NCBI GenBank assembly: GCA_030248295.1
Contig: JASANH010000895.1
Span: forward strand, 124,001 to 188,000
Origin: Mesodorylaimus sp. YZB2_4
Taxonomy: Eukaryota > Nematoda > Enoplea > Dorylaimida > Dorylaimidae
Direction: 5' to 3'
DNA length: 64,000 nt
Numbering within the stretch: position 1 is the first letter of the stretch; each line of letters begins with the position of its first letter. Both the position numbers and the translations under genes were made by a program. Shown in pieces: positions 51,206-61,123 of this stretch. The notes under the pieces were generated by a model, which worked only from the letters and a program-made list of their open reading frames with translations, ran no database searches and was not told the DNA's origin.

Positions 51206-52230
51206 AAAAATCTGTTATCAGACAACGAAAATGCTACTTCAGCCACTGAACTCTGAGCAAATGCAAAGCGAGACTAGGTTGGCTGGGCTCTCTCGGCGGC
51301 GTTTGTAGATAAATTGCGATCAAACAGAATCGCTTGTGTTGAGAAGTTCCTGCCTAAAGGAAGATGCCATGATCCTTTCACCAGTGTCAGCAGTGGTAAG
51401 CACGCAAACACTGCTCGTTCTCAGCATTTTTCTTTATGGCCCGAGAGAGGCAAAAGAACTGGGCTTGTGCAATGACTTTTCACAGCGATAATGACCTCCC
51501 GCGTTGCAAGAAGTGATTGACATTCTACAGCAGAAATTGTGGATCCTGACCACCAGTGCAACAGCGCGTCCCCTGCCTCAAGCACTCCATTCAGGCAAGG
51601 GAGAGATGGCAGCCCGAAGACTGAGACTCACAAGTTCCATTGCAGAAAGTTGATTACCTACAAAAGATAAACAGCTAAACATCAATCAGATAGTGCACGA
51701 GCTGGCTTGCACCTGTCGCACCATGTCGTCGGCCGCCCCAAGTGGTCGGTTCTCTCTCCTCTCTTCAACTCCGCGCTTCCACAACTACACTCTCTCTACA
51801 CACCAGAATAATGCTTTATTTCGGCGGATAAAACCTGGCAAGCAATCATGGACAAAAGTAAGGCGAGGAATATATTAGATTCAGGGAGTTGCACGCCTTA
51901 TGGCCAGTCCTCAGTGAAGTGCGGTATATAATTGGCATGCTGACTCCGCGGAAGCTGAATTTCCTGTCCTGGCGTCAATGGGTAGGCTACTCATACAAAG
52001 TGAGTGTAAGAGTGCGATGGCGAGCCTCGCCCTGAATGAGGTAAATTGCGTGGCGTTTTTACTGCTAGCAGCCCAAACGTAGGTACATCCAATCTCACTA
52101 GAACTAATCAAAACATAATCCACTCAAGCATGCGTCGCCGAAGGAGCCCAGCCAACCTAGTCTCGCTTTGCATTTGGTCAGAGTTCAGTGGCTGGGCTAA
52201 CCTTTTCGTTGTCTGATATCAGATTTTTTT
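51206..52230. mobile_element. Non-autonomous DNA element with ~95-bp TIRs
   Basis: 51206-51300 and 52132-52230 are long inverted repeats. The left arm AATCTGTTATCAGACAACG ... CAAAGCGAGACTAGGTTGGC matches the reverse complement of the right arm with few differences, including GGCTGGGCTC(T/C)(C)TTCGGCG at the inner ends. The total is about 1.0 kb. Internal ORFs are short and unassigned. I could not find a convincing target duplication, so the superfamily is open. Confidence 0.7.
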
Positions 52231-53038
52231 TAGAATTAGTGTATACAGGCTCTTCGTAGTCGTCTGCGCCCTTTCGCTCCAATGACACTTCGAATGGCCC
52301 TAGTAACCGATCTTTGCCTACTTGCCAGACTGTAAAGGAGGGATACACATAGAGATAGGGTCAGCAGCGGATTGCAGCAGCCTCAAGTATAAATCGTGCA
52401 TGGTGGCAGTGTACAGCGTCAGATGCTCTGCAGAACATACTCGTACTTCAGAAAAGAGTCTGCACTGTTTTATGGGTTTCCAGTCGCGGAAGCAACTAGC
52501 CTCCCTGGGTGCCTCCGAAATGCTACTCTGGATCAGGACGCCCTTTCACCTGTTATTTGCTTCGCTACACGCTACACTCTGACTGAAACCCATTTTCAGG
52601 CTGTTAGAGTTACAGTGGGTGTAGAATGGGACGATGTGTGGAGCCCGGATGGAAAGAGAGCTACAAAAATCCTGTCAATTATTTCCGGACATTTGCAAAG
52701 TTACATGACAATTCCAAACTTTGTTGTCCTAACCTCTGTATGTATGTCTTAAGAAACCCATGTTGGTGAGGTCATGCTATTAGAGGGTGCCTAAATCCTC
52801 TATCCATCTATGGGCATAAATGATTCCGATCGGAGCCTACGCCTGCAGCGCATACCTCAAAGCTGGCGCAGTGGCCTGTAAAAACGACTGGCTGAACAGA
52901 TCGCTAAAAAACCTCCGCTCACTCCACGAATTCCAACACCATCAATGAATTACATACGAGCATGCACAAGAATTCACCCAGCACGTTCTCCATGACTCAC
53001 CCAATGCCAACCCTGTGAAGGGGGTTAATCACGCGCCG
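52231..53038. other. Repeat-like flank, no gene recognised
   Basis: Two short blocks here, AGGGTCAGCAGCGGAT (about 52357) and TTTATGGGTTTCCAGTCG (about 52470), recur in the same order near 60245 and 60340, suggesting a diverged dispersed repeat. No coding exon is recognised. Confidence 0.4.
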
Positions 53039-56000
53039 TCAGTTCTTCTTTGAAACTAGCGTATCGACACCTGATGCGATAATTTCAGAAATATGTGTCG
53101 AGAAATCATCCAGGCATCGCTGCAAGGCGATTTCCCGATTTCGTCCTCTGTTGTTACGAATCGTCCGAGCAGCCAGTTTCATATTGTTCAATAGAGCCTC
53201 GGCGATGATGACTTCGACGGCACGGTCGTTGGACGTCGGTCTGTCACCGTACAACGCTTCAGCATCGTTGCCAGATGATTTCGCATTTAAATTATCGTAG
53301 CTCTCGATTAATAAACTGCCCAATTCATTCGTGAATTTATTGATGGACTGACCTGGCTTCGTAGTTTTACCTTAAAAAGCACAGAAGTTTACAAGAAGCA
53401 CCTAAATTCAAAAAAAAACGATTTGAACAAATCTATCAACATCTACATAATTGTGATACATCAGTGACTTTGGTTGATTGAACTCCTGATAAAATCGATT
53501 CAATTCGAGAGAAAGAAGGACCCTTCATCTAGTGATCAGAGAAGCTCAACGAACAATGCATAGCGGCATATCGCATACATTAGCTCAGGTTCGAATGCCA
53601 TGCATGTAGGTTTTAACAAGACGAGCAGAAGTCAATCGAGTAAATCGAAAGTGGGGCATATGTCAGCGGTGAGATGGAGGGCCCTACAAGCCACCACCAA
53701 TGCCAGACTTGCCTAAGCCACGAGGTCAAGAATCAAAGGCGTTTACCCATTGGGGCGTCGACTACTTCGGGCGGCCGCCGTGGTGCAGCTGTTCGGCATT
53801 CGTCTCTCCGTATTGCTTGGGAGCGAGTGACTGGACTCGTCCGTTCGGTTTGCGAACCATAAACCCTCGCTGACCTTGCGCGCCAGGCCGTGGGTGACTC
53901 ACCCGGCACCGTCGAGGTGCTTCGAGTGGAGAGACAGGAGCCAAACGAGTAGACAGTCTCGGCTGTCGAACACCGACTGAGTCAAGAGCCCACCCGTCCG
54001 AGGAAGTCGGTGTCCAATCCCTCGTGCGGAGGTGCTCCTAGTGAAGACGCGCTGCTGTGTGTGCCGTTCCACGCACAACCTTGCTTATAAGGTTTGACTG
54101 CTAGCCGGCTAGAGGCAACATGATTAGGCCCACAAAAATTAAAAAAATCGACTTTTTCGGCCCAATCTACATAAGGGAAGCCAGTCTAAGAAAAAGTGGG
54201 CCTGCATTGCGGCATGCATGGTTACACGAGCAATCCATCTGGAATTAGTGGACCATATGATATGCCGACAACTCCTCCTGGGTCTATGATTCATCGCAAG
54301 CCGAGGGGTGCCAAACCTCATAATCTGACAATAAGAGCAACTTCAAATCAAAGGAAATTCGAAGGAAATCGAATGAAAGCGCATTCTTCCTGTCAATCGA
54401 AGCAATGGGAACACACAAGGCGATGATGCGACGGTGGTCTGAGCAATACCTCCTCTCATCAACCAACTATCAAGCATACTCAATGAGATGTGGTCCAGGT
54501 ACAGTACAAGAGCAGAATCAACCGCGAGGCAAATAGCGATTGGGTCGAAGAGAAGTCATCAGGAGTTCAGTCCGAAGTGCACCAGTGCGTCCGCCAAGTG
54601 GGCAAGCAATCGATCGATCAATCGAGTAGTATCTGATCGAAATCCCCAGAGATGAATGAGTCAATCAACAAGCGGCATAATGTCGCTAACAAGAGCCAAG
54701 AGCATGGACACGCGCCTGCCAGTCAAATAGTGATGACACGATAGGCTAGGAAAGGTAGCGGTGTAAAGTGAGAGTGTAAAGGGGTGATGGAAGACTTTAG
54801 AGATCACGCGTGTACTGCCGTTTTCTGTAAATCAAGTGTGCGGTGTGCGGCAAGCAAATTAATCTAAAGTGCGATTCTGCCATCAGCAACCACTGACAAG
54901 GGAACATCGCCAACTGTGAAGTCGAACTTTAGAAAACCAAAAATCGTAATCTGTTTCTTGTTGCAAAAGAAACCTCAGCCAGTGAAAAATATTAGAGGCC
55001 TGGCCAACTGGTCAGCCGTGGCCAGCGCCTAAAGTCCTGAGAACTTTAAAAATATTTCTGGATTTTTCAGGTTTTGAGGAAAAAGAAAAATGTGTTGGAA
55101 CCTTAAACTAAAAGCCCAAAACCCGAAAATCGAGTTTGGATCCGCGGGAATTTAGACGCTGAATACGGCTGACCAATTGGCCAGACGCCTCCAATATCTT
55201 GCGAGAGCCTCCAATAGAGCTTTCTTTTTCACCTAGGAGCATATTGCAATTTTTGGTTTAGCCAAGTTCGACTTGACGGTTGGCGATGTTCCGTTGGGAG
55301 CCAACAATCGACGACACACAATCTACGCATGCAAGAGCAAGATGCTGGGCCATCTGAACGCTCTTCGGCACTCGTGCACTTGCGTGTGAGCACTCGAACC
55401 AGCCATGATAGCTCAGAATCAATCCGACTCCTCAGATCGTACTGTATATCAGTTTGCATGCCCCAAAAACACAAATAATTGGTTTATCCGCCGTCATTCT
55501 TCGAGTGCGGTTGCGAAGTTCGGTCGATTATTTAATCCCAATTAAACAAAACTCATGGCGAATCTAATCAGTCCATTTCGAAAAGCCCCCCCCCCCCCAG
55601 GACATACTCGAGTAACCACAATTTTCGCAGCGTGACCCCATCCACTCTCGCAAACCTTACCTCTTTTGATAGTATCCTTGACCGTTTTCATTGTTCGTGT
55701 AAAGGGAAGTTGTGAACGAGAATTTCCATGTGCAATTGGTTTCCAAACATTATTGTTTCCGACATAATGTGCCAAAACGAAGTTCGTCAAAGCTCCGATA
55801 TGCTCGTACTCATACTTGCAGAAATCGTGGCTATAGCTTGGTCGCACCTAGGCGACAAAACCTCATTACAGTAAAAAAAGGCGAACAAAAAAGCGGAGCA
55901 TTATTAGTCACAAATCAGCAAAGATACCCCTTACTTCCTCTTTATCAGTTCAGTCATCCCCCAAATTTTCTGTAACTTTCCTTTCTGAAACATTCTCTCC

Positions 56001-56250
56001 ACATTCCCTCCCTCTCCTCTTCCCCTTCTCTACAACATTCAAGCCCAACCATTTTTCGTCGGGACTCGGGATCGGGATTGGGATCCTGAACGAACGCTAG
56101 AATAACCAATGAAGTTGGGAAACTTACTTTTCCAACCGATTGTTTTGCTGGTTCAGTCCGGATGTAAAACGTGTACTTTTTTACCACTGGGTCATTCCTA
56201 GGCAAATTAGCGGCCCCTGCGTTTACCCAGCAGTACTGATCAGCTCTCAT
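53039..56250 (-). CDS. Unrecognised three-exon gene, 213 residues
   Basis: Exons 56128-56250, 55661-55847 and 53039-53370 join in frame (41 codons, 62 codons plus one base, the remainder to a TGA at 53039) with good donors (GTAAGT, GTAAGG) and AG acceptors. The start MRADQYCWVNAGAANLPRND follows an acceptor-like TTACAG, so a 5' leader exon is likely. Middle: YSHDFCKYEYEHIGALTNFV. The C-terminal third is helical and amphipathic (EVIIAEALLNNMKLAARTIR, then CLDDFSTHISEIIASGVDTL). No signal peptide or membrane segment is visible and I recognise no domain. The 2290-bp last intron contains a BEL/Pao integrase relic and a foldback on the opposite strand. The codon pattern looks like a real gene; the function is unknown. 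Confidence 0.55.
54148..54420 (+). pseudogene. BEL/Pao-type retrotransposon integrase relic
   Basis: The plus strand shows an rve integrase core broken by at least one frameshift and stop codons. IDFFGPIYIREASLRK starts at about 54148; after a shift near 54195 comes WACIAACMVTRAIHLELVDH, then, past a stop, FIASRGVPNLII. The order matches the D-x-x-GP ... TRAIHLELV ... RG-P-I blocks typical of BEL/Pao pol proteins. It lies inside the large intron of the minus-strand 213-residue gene. No LTRs were recognised, so it is an old fragment. Confidence 0.8.
54890..55300. repeat. Foldback repeat with ~130-bp arms
   Basis: 54890-55025 aligns with the reverse complement of 55160-55300 along its length: GGAACATCGCCAAC...AAGTCGAACTT at the outer ends and GGCCAAYTGGTCAGCCGT at the inner ends. 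Identity looks roughly 70-75 percent by eye. The spacer is about 130 bp. It is probably an old foldback MITE; if transcribed it could form a long hairpin. Confidence 0.7.
55350..55440 (+). repeat. Dispersed repeat R4, copy 1
   Basis: CTTGCGTGTGAGCACTCGAA followed by CCAGCCATGATAGCTCAGAATCA matches the reverse complement of 58393-58458 with a few differences. It adjoins the foldback at 54890-55300 and may belong to the same element. Confidence 0.6.
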
Positions 56251-57048
56251 ATTTCCTGTAACGGATTATAAATCAGCATTCATTACTCGTAGAAACACAG
56301 AGGGCTCACTTCTTGAGGATCGATCAGGGCAACGAAAAAGATAAACAGTTCCGCCGGGTGGTTGCACTGGAGGCGTTGATGAGATAAGCGATTCGTTCGC
56401 ATTTCCTAGCATTAGCAGGCTGCGATCAAACTTTGCACTGGCAACTGACGAGAGAACCAGTCGGGGGGGGGGGACTCTCGCCGAAATATCATGTGTTTTA
56501 TTTTATATTTATGGGAGCCCTCAGCGAAACATCATAATGTATGTCATTCTTTCTATATTGCTTCAAAGTGATCATGTACTTTAGTTCCAATGTAACCAGC
56601 GCACACAGGCGGCAGGAGATGTGAGAGACCAAAGTCTCTGGGAAAATGACTCCGAGTGAAGGAAGGCAAAGTATCTCGACTATACCTGCCCGTAGAAACA
56701 TCAACTGAAGTGGTTGACGTTTCCCAGTCAGTCGAGAGTATCGATCTCCCGACCACCAGAAATGCTGACTACAAGTAGGCAAGAGCGCCAGGTGCAAGCA
56801 TGTTTTGGCAGAACTGTAGCTGTGACGGTGTAACGCATCGTCGTAAATTGTAAAGTCAGAGGGAGACTTGTGACTTTACAATCTACAGTCAGTCATTGAA
56901 TTCTCGCATACAGCTGTTTTAGGTACACTCAAATGGAGGATTGACCAAATACGGGGAGATGGAAAAATGACACGCAAAACAATGTTTATCCCAACAAGGG
57001 TTTTTATGGACGCAATAATTGAGCAAGAGTACCCCTCTACTTTCCTCT
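56251..57048. other. Spacer with dispersed repeat R3
   Basis: The interval between the 213-residue gene and the microprotein gene. It contains a G9 tract near 56463 and the R3 repeat copy. No exon is recognised. Confidence 0.5.
56555..56785 (+). repeat. Dispersed repeat R3, copy 2
   Basis: Matches the reverse complement of 44450-44705 in endosulfine intron 2: CATGTACTTT, CACAGGCGGCAGGAGATG, CGACTATACCTGCC, AGAAACATCAAC and TCTCCCGACCACCAG occur in the same order and spacing. Confidence 0.7.
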
Positions 57049-57270
57049 CTAGAACTCACTGAATATGTCCAGCACTTCGGCGCTTGTAAACTGATCATCG
57101 CGATTTGTTTCTAATGCCTTGCACACCAAATCCGGACCACTGCCCACTTCGCTCTAGAAAACCAAACCAACAGATAAGAGAAATATTCTGCTAAGTACAG
57201 TACATACTTCAACTGGAGGATCGTCGACGATGCCGAAGCCTGAGCTATTTCCTCGTCCACTGGTCGCCAT
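57049..57270 (-). CDS. Predicted two-exon 55-residue microprotein
   Basis: Exons 57208-57270 and 57049-57153 are separated by a 54-bp intron with a GTATGT donor and a TTTCTAG acceptor. They join in frame to give exactly 55 codons before a TAG. It starts MATSGRGNSSGFGIVDDPPV with an A-rich context (purine-rich antisense of TTTTTTTAT) and ends DDQFTSAEVLDIFSEF. The second half is acidic and probably helical. No signal peptide, Cys pairs or membrane segment. I do not recognise a family. The plus-strand ORF at 57230-57607 overlaps exon 1 and looks like an antisense shadow. Confidence 0.5.
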
Positions 57271-58784
57271 AAAAAAAGTGTGCAGTAAATGCAACAAATT
57301 CAAACTGCCCACTTTGGGAAAGAGGCCAATCGCAGGAACAGGAACAAGCACGAATGCATCCTGCTGTTCCTGTTCCTGTCCGGGAGAACCATGTGATGCT
57401 CAGGTACAGTTTGTTTCCACGCGAGCTGGCGCCGATTTCGTAAAAGTACACTCACTTGATGAGAAAGAAAACAGTGCGATGAAGGGCGGCATTGCTTCAT
57501 TCTTCTTCTGCGACACAGCCTCTTGGTACTGTATCACCCATACTGACACTTTTTATCACCTTCAGCGCACAGTAATTATTAGATTGAAATTTTTAGTGAC
57601 AACCTGAGTTGATGTTAGAGACAATGTAAAGAAGAATGCGCTCTATAGACTGGCTGTCTTTTTTGCTTACTGCTTTTATTACATTGAAAACGAATTTTCC
57701 ATTTGAATCGCCAAAATTTACTAAAAATCTTTGATAAGTACTAAAAACGAAAAATCAATTATATCTGCTTGATAGAGCACAGTTTTCTCTACAAAATTGT
57801 CGCTGACCTGACATCAACTAGGTTATCACTAAACATTTCGAGAAAAGTCGCCCAAAAGGGGCAACACCGCGAATTTAGCGCATACGCGCCTGTCATACGA
57901 CACGGAAGCGACCATAGGCACAGTGTATCGCACACAAGTACAGTAGAATGACATACGATACAGTATTCACATAGGGCGGTAGAGTCTGTATGCTTAAGTC
58001 TGAATCAGGCTCCGTGAGATTTCTTTGTCATTCTGTAGGATTTTGGCATCACTGCAAGGTACTTCATCATAGCTGCCATTGTCCTTTTGAAGTTCTGACC
58101 TCTTTTTATCCGCACTTATTAGAGTCTCTAAGTGAGGATAACAGTTGCTTAAGGAGTCAAGTTTGCGCCACATCGGTTACAAAGCAGAAAGATGGGGCGC
58201 TGATGCAGATGTTAGGCGACAAAAAGCCTAAAACAGGGCAGTGGATTTTTACTGCTGCATAATCAACCTTCCTTCGCTGGCACACTCGAAGAAAGACAAT
58301 GGAAAAAGGAAACATGGAATTTTTCTAGAACTAGTTTTGATGTTTTTGAGAATCAAAAGCGATGTACGATGGGTAGGGCCAGAGCCTAGGACGGGGACTG
58401 ATTCTGGGCCATCAGGGCTGGTTCGAGTGCTCACATGCAAGTGCAGAGTTCGGATGACCTGAAACCTTGTTCTTGCATGTGCAGACTGACGTGCCTTCGA
58501 CCTCTTATTCTTATCTCATTATCTCTCTTCGACCTCTTGTTATCTTATTGATTGTCTCAGGTCAGTGCATTCTGGAATCTGGTGACCGTGCATCATTCCC
58601 TGGACCTTCGCTAACGCTTTGTTCTTGCTGGTCCAGAGACTAGTTTTCTGGATACCTATCGATATCGAGCCTAAACAGGACCGCCATCCACTTGCTGTCT
58701 CCCCAAATTCCACTCGCCTGCCTAGTCATTCCGCAGTTTCTCCTTCGTAGTTGGCCGTTTCGAGCAAATTTTTGATTTGCCATC
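57271..58784. other. Gene-free spacer
   Basis: Contains a perfect 14-bp inverted repeat (CAGGAACAGGAACA ... TGTTCCTGTTCCTG, about 57332-57379) and the R4 repeat copy at 58393-58458 (minus). No exon is supported. Confidence 0.45.
58393..58458 (-). repeat. Dispersed repeat R4, copy 2
   Basis: Reverse complement reads CTTGCATGTGAGCACTCGAA, CCAGCCCTGATGGCCCAGAATCA, matching 55350-55440. Confidence 0.6.
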
Positions 58785-58997
58785 ATGGGATGTTCATCGC
58801 TGTCGAAAATGTGCCGGGTGAGTCCCTAGCCTGTTAAATATTTGGGTGAATCACATCAGGTTCATGTATTTTTTTAGAGACATACCCGTTTCTGCTGCCG
58901 GAGAACAGCAGCAGGTCTCCGATACTCACTCGCCCTAGAGCACAAGAAAATACGTTCAACGATGACCCATTCGCGAAACGCGGTTTGGAACAAAAAG
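58785..58997 (+). CDS. Possible 5' exons of a lipid-anchored protein gene
   Basis: ATG at 58785 opens MGCSSLSKMCR, ending at a strong GTGAGT donor (58818). MGC with a Ser at position 5 and no early acidic residue is a classical myristoylation plus palmitoylation start. An acceptor at 58879 (AGAG) gives an in-frame second exon to 58997 reading TYPFLLPENSSRSPILTRPR and ending DDPFAKRGLEQK before GTGAGC. The next exon is not found; a phase-1 acceptor is needed. A candidate terminal exon at 60464-60652 is phase 0 and does not join directly. A Tc1/mariner relic lies just downstream, so the gene may be interrupted. The family is unknown. Confidence 0.4.
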
Positions 58998-59159
58998 GTG
59001 AGCAGTTACGCTTTATTTTTTGAATGCTTCCAATTAAAAAATAAAGCACGGTTCCGTTGGTTATCGTCCTTATACAAAATTTCATGACACTGACTGTTTC
59101 TGTTGAGACGTTGTGGAGCAAGGGTCTTTGATATGCGATGACCTGGAGAGGGAAGTAAT

Positions 59160-59640
59160 GCGAGTTAGTATACTGGTAGAATGCTATTTACAATTATTCG
59201 ATCGATTTTCCTCTCTCTCAGACAGGGTTTTCGAACGCATCGGCACACTTTAAATCCTTCTTCCTTCAGTCGGCGCGCTATGGTCCATCGGCTAACACGT
59301 TTCTTGCTTAATTCTGAAAAATCCTTGAAAAGTCGTTTCAACGAAGTTTTCCGATTGTTTTTGCATCTCGAACAATATCCCGATCCTCACGTTTCGTTGT
59401 TATTCTTGGTCGTCCATGGCCGGGGCGACGTTCAACAGTTCCCGTGTCCTTGAACTTCTTTAAAACTCTGCCGATAGACGATTGATCAGGAACAGTTTCG
59501 CCTGGCAGCTTTGTGAGATCAAATTTGGCGACGATTTTTCGATGAGAATATCCAATTTGATGAAGCGCGATAATGCGGCCAGCCTTCCTTGGAGATATCG
59601 CGGGCCTTCTCCTCGGCCCTGAACAACAAAAAAACCTGCA
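59160..59640 (-). pseudogene. Tc1/mariner transposase N-terminal relic
   Basis: Read on the minus strand: a helix-turn-helix pair typical of Tc1-like enzymes (ALHQIGYSHRKIVAKFDL; SSIGRVLKKFKDTGTVERRP; then the GRPR-type hook GHGRPRITTKREDRDIV), a frameshift near 59325, then SKKRVSRWTIARRLKEEGFK and CVRKPCLRERKI. The DDE catalytic half is absent after about 59180, so the copy is dead. Confidence 0.85.
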
Positions 59641-60463
59641 TTAGCGATCAAAAATCATATCGACATGACTAATACAGCTCATACACGCAACCCATGGTCA
59701 TGCAATAAGGGTTGCGTGTATGAGCTTGTAAAAACACATCAAAAATTTGTAAAAAATTCATCGAAAATCGATTTCAAGGTTCAGATATCGTAAATTGTGA
59801 TTTGCAGTTATAAACGATGCAGTTATAGTGATTATAAAAGCAGTTAAATAAGGAATGGCCTCTGCTTGATCCATAATCCTATCAATAATTCGAAAGATAC
59901 AAGAAAATCTCGTCAGCTGATATTTCATAGAAACGAGATTCGAAATCCCCTAATAATTGATTGCTGGCAAGGTTTTATCGAATGATTCTATGTTGTACAA
60001 AAAAGAAGCGCTTTCAGACCCATGTTCAGACCATACTCGTTTTACAAGCGTTAGGACGACCTACGTTTAATGGCGCTCTATTCAAACCGGCAAACCACCC
60101 GCGCACAGGTGGTGCAATAATTTTGCACGTTACGTGCACTTGTGTCACTTGCATCCGCCAACGGCACTGGCTCTTCTTTGACCTTGACGCCTGTGTTTCG
60201 TAAGACAGTGTAAAGTACGGGTATAGTGTGACAGTGTGACAGGGTCAGCGGCGGATCCTGCACGGTATATTCCTCGCCTCTTATCGTTAGTCAGACAACC
60301 GAGAGTCCACTATCTACTGTATGTACGTGAAGTGCTGATTTATGGGTTTCCAGTCGTGGTTTACAGTACACGCCTCTCTACCTCTCCAAAGTAGTCGTGG
60401 AACGTAAGCCAAAGAAGTAAACGGCTGCTCTTTATAGCGTACAAACGGCACAGAAAAACGCAG

Positions 60464-60652
60464 GACCTTGGTGAATTGCTCCTGGCGGCGTTTCACAACC
60501 TGGACGAGGACAAGAGGCATTTGGTGTACGAAGGTGCCGAAGACCCCGAGACGGCCATCGCAATAATGTTGACGGGCCCAATGTTGCAAGATTCGCAAAA
60601 CGCAATTGCGACTTCGACAGAAAAAGGCGAAAGGTGGCAAGTTAATCGATGA
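60464..60652 (+). CDS. Possible terminal exon, unassigned acidic peptide
   Basis: After an acceptor-like ACGCAG at 60463 a 62-codon frame runs to a TGA: DLGELLLAAFHNLDEDKRHL, VYEGAEDPETAIAIMLTGPM, then a short tail. The composition looks coding and helical, but there is no partner exon in phase. The minus-strand ORF over the same bases is Arg/Cys-rich and less protein-like. It could belong to the gene starting at 58785 through exons I did not find. Confidence 0.3.
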   Translation, partial: DLGELLLAAFHNLDEDKRHLVYEGAEDPETAIAIMLTGPMLQDSQNAIATSTEKGERWQVNR

Positions 60653-60750
60653 TTGTTTAGAAGAAATCAAGGAAAATTTAGGGTCAATAATATCAGCCGT
60701 ATTGACCCAAGGAAAGGGGGATAATCCTTGAATTTGAAGTAAGAATTTTG

Positions 60751-60890
60751 GGAAGATCGAGGATTAGTACGTATGGGCCTATGCTATACTATTGCACGTT
60801 TCTTTTTGTAATGTTGGCTTATTTTTGTGGGTGATAGGATGAAAATTGAATTGCTTATTAATAGAATTTTGCAAATTTTCACAAAATTCC
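60751..60890 (+). repeat. Diverged copy of DAD1 3' UTR sequence
   Basis: GAAGATCGAGGATTAGT, GTATGGGCC, TTTCTTTTTGTA and TGTTGGC occur here in the same order and spacing as in 46117-46240 just after the DAD1 stop. It may be a repeat present in both places or a fragment copied from the DAD1 3' end; no DAD1 coding sequence precedes it. Confidence 0.55.
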
Positions 60891-61123
60891 TGCCGATGGT
60901 CATGCGATAAAGGTTACGTGTATGAGCTGTATTAGTCATACCGGAGTCTGTCTCATGCTCGATGCACTGGACATGCCACACATTCCTGATATGTCCAGTT
61001 TAAACTAAAGTCAGCCTCCTTACAATATGCACCCGAAGCGTGACCACAGTTGCACTCAACGTAATCAACTGTTCACTTATCGACTCCACCGCTGACAAGA
61101 CACCAATCAAAATACACTCCCAA

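Larger units (their letters stand above)
59664..60938. mobile_element. Candidate Tc1/mariner-like element with 28-bp TIRs
   Basis: 59664-59691 (ATGACTAATACAGCTCATAC ...) and 60911-60938 (... GTATGAGCTGTATTAGTCAT) are inverted copies of 28 bp with about two differences. A second inverted copy of the inner 18 bp at 59709-59726 forms a small palindrome with the left end (59676-59693). The transposase relic lies just outside the left end, so the boundaries of the original element are uncertain. Confidence 0.5.

Noticed and set aside
57230..57607. Plus-strand 125-codon ORF with several Cys
   Set aside because: It runs antisense over exon 1 of the predicted microprotein and includes a simple hairpin repeat translated as Cys/Ser; no splice or family support.
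60314..60670. Minus-strand 118-codon ORF
   Set aside because: It is antisense to a more protein-like plus-strand exon candidate and has biased Arg/Cys/Phe composition typical of a shadow frame.
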